A program made the position numbers and the translations under genes. Source: Planctomycetota bacterium (GTDB lineage Bacteria > Planctomycetota > UBA1135). Taken from it: a stretch of DNA of 5,212 nucleotides. Location of the stretch: assembly GCA_029243845.1 (NCBI GenBank), contig JAQWRF010000125.1, positions 1 through 5,212 of the forward strand, written 5' to 3'. The notes under the pieces were generated by a model, which saw nothing but the letters and a program-made list of their open reading frames with translations, ran no database searches and was not told where the DNA came from. This document shows, piece after piece, positions 1-5,212 of this stretch (positions are counted from its first letter, which is position 1; the number at the start of each line of letters is the position of its first letter).

Positions 1-450
1 TCATTGATGGGCACCAATGCAAAAGGCGTAGCTCAACTAAAAGGCTTACCCACAGGCCCGGGACGCATCATGGTGCGTCATCCTGAAATTGGTTTGAGCG
101 AGTTTGAAGTGAACCTTAGTGATGGTGAGGTGCTAAAGAAACGCATCACTCTCGAGAGTGGTACCAAATTAATGGTCACTGTTGTCGATGAAAACGATCA
201 GCCGCTTAGTGGCGTATTGTGCACGGCTCTCGATCATCGTGGCGCCGCCTTGTCCTATGTTTGGGCACTTTCCGAGACGCAAGCCACACAAACCGCTTAT
301 TTCTCTGGGACAGCACAAAAATTGGGTCCTTTACCTGTTGGTAATTACAAAGTTCAACTCATTCGGCCTGGTAAAGATATCGTAATTCACGATGTTTTCG
401 TAAACGGCGAATCTGTGCAAAATCTTCGACTACGTTTTACCAAAGAATAG
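1..450 (+). CDS. Partial protein with carboxypeptidase regulatory-like beta-sandwich modules (C-terminal end)
   Basis: The frame is open from the first base and stops with TAG at 448-450, giving 149 codons with no start in the window. The TTG and ATG at positions 4 and 7 are more likely internal codons, because the reading frame is already in the middle of a domain there. Two modules can be seen. The first is the tail of one, with the typical 'G-x-A-x-L-x-GLPTGPGRIMVRHP' pattern and the following strands (about residues 5-50). The second is a complete one opening with 'LMVTVVDENDQPLSGV' and closing with 'LGPLPVGNYKVQLIRPG' (about residues 53-147). These patterns are typical of CarboxypepD_reg-like/Ig-like folds, which are usually part of secreted or cell-surface proteins and bind or stabilise rather than catalyse. 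No catalytic motif is visible and the true function is unknown. Only 14 nt separate it from the biotin carboxylase gene, so co-transcription is likely. Confidence 0.7.
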   Translation, partial: SLMGTNAKGVAQLKGLPTGPGRIMVRHPEIGLSEFEVNLSDGEVLKKRITLESGTKLMVTVVDENDQPLSGVLCTALDHRGAALSYVWALSETQATQTAYFSGTAQKLGPLPVGNYKVQLIRPGKDIVIHDVFVNGESVQNLRLRFTKE

Positions 451-464
451 GGTAAACTAGGGGC

Positions 465-1817
465 ATGTTTAAGCGCCTTTTCGTCGCTAATCGCGGTGAG
501 GTTGCCGCTCGCATTGTTCGCGCTTGCAGCGAGCTCCAAATAGAAACGGTATGCGGCGCCTCCACTGCTGATTTAGAAGCCAACTACCCATACCTGCAAC
601 AAGCCGACGCGGTGGTTTGCATTGGTGGCTCTGCCCCATCCGCTTCGTACCTGCAGCTAGAACAAATCGTGCAAGCAGCTAAGCAGACTCAATGCAGCGC
701 TTTGCATCCTGGGTGGGGCTTCTTAGCCGAGAATAGTTTGTTTGCGGCATTATGTGAACAGCACGGCATTACTTTCATCGGCCCCGATGCCGCCACCATG
801 GATATTATGGCGTTGAAAGTTCCGGCACGCGCCGCAGCAATGGCTGCCGGCTTACCCGTGGTGCCCGGATCTGACGGCATACTCGACTCACCACAAGCGG
901 CCATCGTGGTAGCAAATCAAGTGGGTTACCCCGTTGTGCTTAAAGCGGATGCCGGTGGTGGCGGACGTGGTATTCGTCGCTGTAACAACGACAGCGAAGT
1001 CACTCAAGCATTTACTGATGCTGCGCGCGAAGCACAGTCAGCGTTCGGCAACGCAGCCTTGTATCTAGAAAAATATATTGTCGGCGGGCGGCATATTGAG
1101 TTCCAAGTCCTAGGCGACGGCCGTGGTAACGCCATTCATCTTGGCGAGCGCGAATGTTCGATTCAACGGCGACATCAAAAGTTGCTTGAAGAAGCGCCAT
1201 CGCCAATGATGAGCGACGAGCAGCGCAACCACTACGGAGACCTGTCGGCAAAAGCCGCAGCATCTTTTAACTATGCGGGTGCGGGCACCATCGAATACTT
1301 GCTTGACGAAGATGGCAGCTTGTTTTTCTTGGAGATGAACACACGTTTGCAAGTCGAGCATCCGGTTAGTGAATCCATTACGGGCATTGATTTAATGCAG
1401 CAACAAATCCTTATTGCTGCCGGCGGGTCCCTACCCTCTACGCAAGATGAGGTTACGTTTAAGGGCCATGCGATTGAATTACGCGTAAACGCCGAAGACA
1501 CCAACGACGACTTCCGCCCTACTCCTGGTCAATTGACTTCCTTTACCATCAATGGCGATGGCATTCGCTTTGACACGCACTTGCAAGCTGGCGACAGTGT
1601 GCCGCCCTTTTACGATTCTTTACTCGGTAAAGTCATTGCGCATGCTGACACGCGCGAACAATGTATTAAAATGCTAGTTGCTGCAATTGGAGAGGCTGAC
1701 ATCGAAGGCCTCCCCACGACTTTAGGCTTGCAGCGTGACATCTTGCTTAGCGACGATTTCAAAAACGCGCGATGCGATACTTTGTGGTTAGATTCTTTCT
1801 TAAGTGGTAATAAATAA
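465..1817 (+). CDS. Biotin carboxylase subunit of an acyl-CoA carboxylase (AccC-like)
   Basis: This cytoplasmic ATP-grasp enzyme carboxylates carrier-bound biotin with ATP and bicarbonate. Its 450 aa equal the usual length of free-standing AccC. The N-terminal '[12 protein letters not shown]' begins right after the ATG, and an in-frame TAA at 453-455 excludes a longer start. Further family marks are '[10 protein letters not shown]' (81-90, normally HPGYGFLSEN), the glycine-rich ATP loop 'AGGGGRGIR' (163-171), '[16 protein letters not shown]' (230-245), '[14 protein letters not shown]' (288-301) and '[12 protein letters not shown]' (334-345). By alignment from memory with E. coli AccC, the ATP, metal and catalytic residues K118, K160, H210, K239, E277, E290, N292, R294, E298 and R340 are all present, so it should be active. 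No biotinyl or carboxyltransferase domain is fused to it; both are encoded downstream. An AGGGG at 459-463 lies too close to the ATG to be a good ribosome site. The substrate class is set by the next gene, so calling it acetyl-CoA carboxylase would be premature. Confidence 0.95.
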   Translation: MFKRLFVANRGEVAARIVRACSELQIETVCGASTADLEANYPYLQQADAVVCIGGSAPSASYLQLEQIVQAAKQTQCSALHPGWGFLAENSLFAALCEQHGITFIGPDAATMDIMALKVPARAAAMAAGLPVVPGSDGILDSPQAAIVVANQVGYPVVLKADAGGGGRGIRRCNNDSEVTQAFTDAAREAQSAFGNAALYLEKYIVGGRHIEFQVLGDGRGNAIHLGERECSIQRRHQKLLEEAPSPMMSDEQRNHYGDLSAKAAASFNYAGAGTIEYLLDEDGSLFFLEMNTRLQVEHPVSESITGIDLMQQQILIAAGGSLPSTQDEVTFKGHAIELRVNAEDTNDDFRPTPGQLTSFTINGDGIRFDTHLQAGDSVPPFYDSLLGKVIAHADTREQCIKMLVAAIGEADIEGLPTTLGLQRDILLSDDFKNARCDTLWLDSFLSGNK

Positions 1818-1819
1818 TG
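1815..1819 (+). other. TAATG stop/start overlap, biotin carboxylase to carboxyltransferase
   Basis: TAA (1815-1817) and ATG (1817-1819) share one base. Only a weak AAGTGG at 1802-1807 precedes it, so ribosomes finishing the first gene probably reinitiate here. This would keep the two subunits in similar amounts (inference). Confidence 0.8.
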
Positions 1820-3553
1820 GCACATGTCCCTTTAAATCCGATTGGTAACGAACGCGACACATTTCTTGATGAACAAGAGGTCGAGCGCAATGGCGCATTT
1901 ATCGCTGAGTTAAAAGCCACGCTAACCGCGAGGCGCGACGAGGTGGCTGCGGGATGGGGAGAAAAATACCAGCAGCGCGTTCACGCCAAAGACAAATTAA
2001 CTGCGCGCGAACGCGTCGAGTTACTTAAAGATGATGCTAGCGATATTTTCGAGGTAGGCACCTTCGTCAACTATGGTCGCAAGTTTGATGCGGGCGGCAA
2101 AGAGCTGGCCTCTCCCGGTGCTGGGGTAGTCACTTGCTTCATTAAAGTCGAAGGGCGTTGGGTGGTGGCGATTGCTAACGACAACACGGTGGCAAGTGGC
2201 TCATGGTGGCCCGAGACGTCAGAGAAAATTCAACGCGCGCAACAGATGGCATTACGCCTTGGCATTCCTGCCATTTACTTGGTGGACTGCAGCGGCTTGT
2301 TCTTACCGGAACAATCGAAGTCATTCCCCGGAGCAACGGGTGCCGGTCATATTTTTAAAATGAACGCGTTACTGTCAGACAAGGGTGTGCCACAAATTGC
2401 GGGGGTCTTTGGCGACTGCATTGCAGGTGGCGGCTACATGCCAATCATTTCTGATCGCGTATTCATGACCGAGCAAGCCTACATGGTTATTGCTGGCGCA
2501 GCGTTAATCAAAGGCGCTAAGTCGCAAAAACTTACTTCACTGGGCATTGGTGGTCCCGAGGTGCACGTACATCAATCAGGATGCGCCGACGTGCGTGTGC
2601 CTGACGACGAACATTGCATCGCGGCAATTCGTGCCGAAGTTGCGAAGACCGCTTCAAGCGCTGCAGAATATCGCCGCGGAGGCGTGGCCTCGGCGCAACC
2701 ACGCTATGAGTCGACTGAGCTCAACGAGTTGTTCCCTAGTGACCATCGCACTTACTACGACGTGCGCGAAGTCATAGCGCGACTTGTTGATCGATCAACA
2801 TTCTGGGAGTTAATGCCGGACAAGGGCAAAGATATGATTACTGGCGTGGCGCGAATCAACGGTTTGTACTGTGGAATAATTGCGAACGTCCAAGGCCCGA
2901 TTAACGATCCGAACAACCCTGGCAAAGTGCGCCCCGGTGGTATTTTATACCGCGATGGTATCGCTAAAATTTCTGAATTTTCCAGATCGTGTAATAGCGA
3001 TGGCATCCCGATTGTGTGGTTGCAAGACATTTCAGGATTCGACATCGGTACCGACGCCGAAGCAAGAGGCTTATTGGGCTATGGCTCTAATTTGATTTAC
3101 AGTAATAGCACCAACGACGTGCCTATGTTTACCATCTTGCTACGTAAAGCGAGTGGCGCAGGATATTACGCTATGGCTGGCCTGCCATACGACCCGGTCG
3201 TGCAGCTCTCGACTACAATCGCCCGTCAATCCGTAATGGAGGGCCGCACTTTAGCGATTGCCGCATTCAACACCAAGCTCGATGACAATTTCGAAATTGT
3301 TGCCAATAGCGACGAAGAACGCGACGCCATTGCCAAAGGTATGGCTGCTACCGAGAAGCGCATCGAGGGTGATATGTGCCCCTACAAAGCCGCTAGTCAG
3401 CGTGACACGGATGACATCATTAGCCCTGACGAAATACGTCCGTGGCTAAGTTGTTTGATTGAGGCTTCATACCAAGCGCAGTCTAACCGCCGTGTCAAGA
3501 ATTCACGCATTTGGTCTATGCATGATATCGCCGCTTTACACGGAGATGCGTAA
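1817..3553 (+). CDS. Acyl-CoA carboxyltransferase subunit (PccB/MccB/GcdA superfamily)
   Basis: This subunit transfers the carboxyl group between carboxybiotin and an acyl-CoA, using two crotonase-fold halves in one 578-aa chain. The N-half has the family entry '[11 protein letters not shown]' (60-70), '[11 protein letters not shown]' (150-160), the oxyanion-loop region '[11 protein letters not shown]' (199-209) and '[14 protein letters not shown]' (245-258), most like methylcrotonyl-CoA carboxylase beta. The C-half has '[12 protein letters not shown]' (314-325), 'GIIANVQG' (353-360), '[20 protein letters not shown]' (397-416) and '[15 protein letters not shown]' (441-455), most like glutaconyl-CoA decarboxylase alpha. 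Its length suits either. An in-frame TAA at 1811-1813 makes ATG 1817 the earliest start, and this ATG overlaps the upstream stop by 1 nt. The pairing with a biotin carboxylase argues for ATP-driven carboxylation in the cytoplasm. Candidate substrates are short or branched acyl-CoAs (propionyl-, methylcrotonyl-, crotonyl-type); the sequence does not decide. Superfamily call is firm, substrate is open. Confidence 0.92.
   Translation: MAHVPLNPIGNERDTFLDEQEVERNGAFIAELKATLTARRDEVAAGWGEKYQQRVHAKDKLTARERVELLKDDASDIFEVGTFVNYGRKFDAGGKELASPGAGVVTCFIKVEGRWVVAIANDNTVASGSWWPETSEKIQRAQQMALRLGIPAIYLVDCSGLFLPEQSKSFPGATGAGHIFKMNALLSDKGVPQIAGVFGDCIAGGGYMPIISDRVFMTEQAYMVIAGAALIKGAKSQKLTSLGIGGPEVHVHQSGCADVRVPDDEHCIAAIRAEVAKTASSAAEYRRGGVASAQPRYESTELNELFPSDHRTYYDVREVIARLVDRSTFWELMPDKGKDMITGVARINGLYCGIIANVQGPINDPNNPGKVRPGGILYRDGIAKISEFSRSCNSDGIPIVWLQDISGFDIGTDAEARGLLGYGSNLIYSNSTNDVPMFTILLRKASGAGYYAMAGLPYDPVVQLSTTIARQSVMEGRTLAIAAFNTKLDDNFEIVANSDEERDAIAKGMAATEKRIEGDMCPYKAASQRDTDDIISPDEIRPWLSCLIEASYQAQSNRRVKNSRIWSMHDIAALHGDA
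3542..3545 (+). promoter_or_regulatory. Ribosome binding site of the biotin carrier gene
   Basis: GGAG lies 7 nt before the ATG at 3553 and inside the last codons of the carboxyltransferase gene. It is the only well-placed Shine-Dalgarno-like sequence I see among the four starts in the window, and it supports ATG 3553 as the start. It may give the carrier some initiation of its own in addition to coupling at the overlapping stop/start. Confidence 0.6.
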
Positions 3554-3555
3554 TG
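3551..3555 (+). other. TAATG stop/start overlap, carboxyltransferase to biotin carrier
   Basis: TAA (3551-3553) and ATG (3553-3555) share one base. This junction is the same as the one at 1815-1819 but also has a good GGAG upstream. Confidence 0.8.
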
Positions 3556-4119
3556 CAAATGCTGTTGTTGCTTAAAGATGTCGACGGAGTGCCGTGCTTA
3601 TGTTCACCGGCAGTCGGAACACTAGTCGCGCTCGCGAACAACAACGAAATCATTAGCGCAAACGATGTCGTTGCCGAAATCAGTATCTTAGGCGTTCGGC
3701 ATCCGTTAATCGCGCCTGCCGCCGTGCAACATCGCATCGCATTCGCCGATGACCTCAATCTCTCGCAAGGGGTTGCGTACCAGCAAGTGATTGCATCCCT
3801 AGCTACTGTAGCAGAAGGTGCCGAAAGCGCGACTGAAGTTGCGAGTGAAGATTTATCTGAACTTTGTATTCTTTCTCCGCAAGCCGGTCGCTTCTATCAT
3901 CGGCCAGCGGCAGACGCCGAGGCCTTTGTCAGTGCCGGAGAGACTATTAGCGCCGGTAAAACTATTGGTCTTTTAGAGGTCATGAAAACGTTTAGTCCAG
4001 TAAAATGGAACCCGGCCCCAGGAAATCCTCAAACCGCTGTTGTCGGAAAATATCGCATTGCTGATGGTAACGATGTTGAAGATGCACAGCCATTACTTGA
4101 CCTCGACGTCTCTAGTTAA
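3553..4119 (+). CDS. Biotin carboxyl carrier protein with a second, lysine-less barrel
   Basis: This 188-aa protein carries biotin between the two enzymes upstream. The C-terminal part (about 105-187) is a clear AccB-type biotinyl domain: 'SPQAGRFYHRPAADAEAF' (108-125) matches the first strand plus the protruding 'thumb' of bacterial AccB, and 'LLEVMKTFSPV' (140-150) is the biotin hairpin, with Lys145 (codon 3985-3987) as the predicted biotinylation site. The usual EAMKM is EVMKT here. Between Lys145 and the next conserved glycine there are about six more residues than in E. coli AccB. The N-terminal part (about 12-84) also reads like a biotinyl/lipoyl barrel, 'SPAVGTLVAL...' to '...LIAPAAV', but Gly47 stands where the lysine should be. 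The AccB N-terminal segment of E. coli type is absent. The ATG overlaps the carboxyltransferase stop by 1 nt and follows a GGAG at 7-nt spacing. Carrier function is secure; the role of the first barrel is unknown. Confidence 0.9.
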   Translation: MQMLLLLKDVDGVPCLCSPAVGTLVALANNNEIISANDVVAEISILGVRHPLIAPAAVQHRIAFADDLNLSQGVAYQQVIASLATVAEGAESATEVASEDLSELCILSPQAGRFYHRPAADAEAFVSAGETISAGKTIGLLEVMKTFSPVKWNPAPGNPQTAVVGKYRIADGNDVEDAQPLLDLDVSS

Positions 4120-4121
4120 TG
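4117..4121 (+). other. TAATG stop/start overlap, biotin carrier to GAF-PAS-GGDEF gene
   Basis: TAA (4117-4119) and ATG (4119-4121) share one base. No purine-rich ribosome site is visible in the 20 nt before it, so expression of the signalling gene probably depends on translation of the carrier gene. Confidence 0.75.
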
Positions 4122-5212
4122 TTATCCGAAAGCCTAGTGTTGATACTGACGCAAATCTTTGCAGCCGCAAGTTTGGCGCTAATGGTGGTACAGCTTCTTG
4201 CTTCCCGCAAATCGCGCCGCCGCGCCGATGAGTTGCTCTCGCAACTAGAAGTAGGACGCCGCGAATACCGCCTGATGCAATATCGCGCGACAAACAACAA
4301 GCACTTGATGGAGATATCCAGCATTTTCATTGGTAGCACGCAATCAGGCCTCGATGATGCTGTTCACTCTGCCTTGCAGCTGATTGGTGGGTTTTACGAA
4401 GTAGAACGAGCGTCAATTTTATTGCTCGATGAAGATGAAGGCAGCTTTTCATGCATTAACGAATGGTGCAAGAGCGGCGTCAGCAAGCATATCGAAGAAT
4501 TACAAGATCTAAGCATTAAAGACTATCCCTGGTTGTGTGACAAAACAAAATCGCGCATCCCAGTTTTGATTAACAGTGTCAATGATGTACCGCGCAGTAG
4601 TAAGGCTTTGCGCATGCAGATGCATGAGGCGGGGACAAAGTCCATGATGGTGGTACCACTGATTAACCGCGATCACGTTCTTGGTTGCCTACGCATTGAA
4701 GCGACCTTGAGTGAGCGTCAATGGTCAAGTTCTGAGCATGAGGGTTTCAATCTAGTTGCCGAGATTCTTGCTTCTGAGTTGTCGCACCTCCAAGCTGAAC
4801 AGGATATTCGCGACAATCAGCGCAACTTTCAAAACATGATTGCTTATGCCCCTGTGGCGATGTTCGTGTTTAATTGCAAAGGTATCGTGCAGTACGCCGA
4901 GGGTCGAGCACTTGCCCGCGCCGGATTTATCAGCTCACACCTTCTAGGGGCAAAAGCGGATACTGCTTTCGAGGGCAACCAAACCTTTATTGAATCTTTA
5001 ACTCGCGCACTTGGCGGAGTTGACTTTCACGCTGCTTTAAAACTGGGAAATCGCGACTTCGATGGTCACTTCACCCCTGTGATCGACAGTAATTCTAAGG
5101 TCACATCGGTCGTCGTGACAGCAATTGATATTAGCGACCGTGCACAATTCGAAGAACGACTTGCCAAAGAAAAACTTTATGACAACGTAACGGGTTTACC
5201 GAACCGCAACCT
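4119..5212 (+). CDS. Partial membrane-anchored GAF-PAS-GGDEF signalling protein (probable diguanylate cyclase, C-terminus outside window)
   Basis: The frame is open from ATG 4119 to the last base (364 codons plus CT), so the protein is cut by the window edge. An in-frame TAG at 4113-4115 fixes the start region. Visible in order: one hydrophobic helix (about 5-28) followed by basic 'RKSRRR' (30-35), predicting a cytoplasmic C-terminal body; a charged, probably coiled linker (about 32-60); a GAF domain (about 78-222) with the subfamily marks 'NEWCKSGVSKHIEELQD' (114-130), 'YPWL' and 'SMMVVPLINRDHVLGCLRIEA'-type end strands (from 175); a PAS domain (about 234-340) starting 'MIAYAPVAMFVFN' and ending 'VTAIDISDRAQFEERL'; then 'YDNVTGLPNRN' (354-364), the opening motif of GGDEF domains (usually D-x-LTGLPNR). 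The expected activity is synthesis of cyclic di-GMP from two GTP under control of the sensor domains. The GG(D/E)EF active site and any EAL domain lie outside, so activity, or a degenerate or bifunctional form, cannot be judged. The ATG overlaps the carrier stop by 1 nt with no visible Shine-Dalgarno. Confidence 0.88.
   Translation, partial: MLSESLVLILTQIFAAASLALMVVQLLASRKSRRRADELLSQLEVGRREYRLMQYRATNNKHLMEISSIFIGSTQSGLDDAVHSALQLIGGFYEVERASILLLDEDEGSFSCINEWCKSGVSKHIEELQDLSIKDYPWLCDKTKSRIPVLINSVNDVPRSSKALRMQMHEAGTKSMMVVPLINRDHVLGCLRIEATLSERQWSSSEHEGFNLVAEILASELSHLQAEQDIRDNQRNFQNMIAYAPVAMFVFNCKGIVQYAEGRALARAGFISSHLLGAKADTAFEGNQTFIESLTRALGGVDFHAALKLGNRDFDGHFTPVIDSNSKVTSVVVTAIDISDRAQFEERLAKEKLYDNVTGLPNRN

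Noticed and set aside
451..464. Promoter or terminator between the first gene and the biotin carboxylase
   Set aside because: The gap is only 14 nt and holds no inverted repeat or paired -35/-10 boxes that I can support.
2755..3045. Open frame of 96 codons on the minus strand inside the carboxyltransferase gene
   Set aside because: It lies wholly antisense to a well-conserved part of the carboxyltransferase, and its translation shows no recognisable domain. The same holds for the other minus-strand frames within 689-1825 and 3516-3758.
465..4119. Housekeeping acetyl-CoA carboxylase for fatty acid synthesis
   Set aside because: The carboxyltransferase is a single 578-aa chain of the acyl-CoA carboxylase type, not the separate AccA and AccD (zinc-finger) subunits, and the carrier lacks the AccB N-terminal segment.
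465..4119. Sodium-pumping glutaconyl-CoA decarboxylase
   Set aside because: No multi-spanning membrane beta subunit or small delta subunit is in the window, and an ATP-dependent biotin carboxylase is present instead.
4093..4339. Minus-strand open frames and a short plus-strand frame (4040-4231) around the carrier/signalling gene border
   Set aside because: They overlap the carrier end and the membrane anchor of the GAF-PAS-GGDEF protein, whose frame is supported by clear domains for over 1 kb.

Overview
The window is fully coding and all on the + strand. It looks like part of one tightly packed bacterial operon. Composition is close to balanced GC. SD-like sequences are sparse and most stop/start codons overlap. 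The sequence does not fix the taxon. A proteobacterium, perhaps a marine or environmental gammaproteobacterium, is my best guess, from the GAF-PAS-GGDEF architecture and the general protein style (low confidence).

Layout: (1) positions 1-450 hold the C-terminal end of a beta-sandwich repeat protein resembling carboxypeptidase regulatory-like modules; its start lies outside the window. (2) Positions 465-4119 hold a complete three-gene biotin-dependent acyl-CoA carboxylase: an ATP-dependent biotin carboxylase (450 aa), a carboxyltransferase (578 aa) of the propionyl/methylcrotonyl-CoA carboxylase beta and glutaconyl-CoA decarboxylase alpha superfamily, and a small biotin carrier (188 aa). (3) From 4119 to the end of the window runs the first 364 residues of a membrane-anchored GAF-PAS-GGDEF protein, cut off just as the GGDEF domain begins.

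How they work together: the first enzyme uses ATP and bicarbonate to carboxylate biotin on Lys145 of the carrier. The carrier delivers it to the carboxyltransferase, which moves the carboxyl group to an acyl-CoA. The acyl-CoA cannot be determined from sequence alone. Genes 2-5 are joined by three identical 1-nt TAATG stop/start overlaps, so the signalling protein appears to be translated in step with the carboxylase.

The most interesting points are a carrier that seems to contain two biotinyl-type barrels, the first lacking the modifiable lysine; a carboxyltransferase whose C-terminal half resembles a decarboxylase subunit but which is paired with a biotin carboxylase; and a c-di-GMP-type signalling gene translationally joined to a metabolic enzyme. 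I see no RNA gene, mobile element, CRISPR array, repeat array or convincing terminator. No non-coding stretch is longer than 14 nt.
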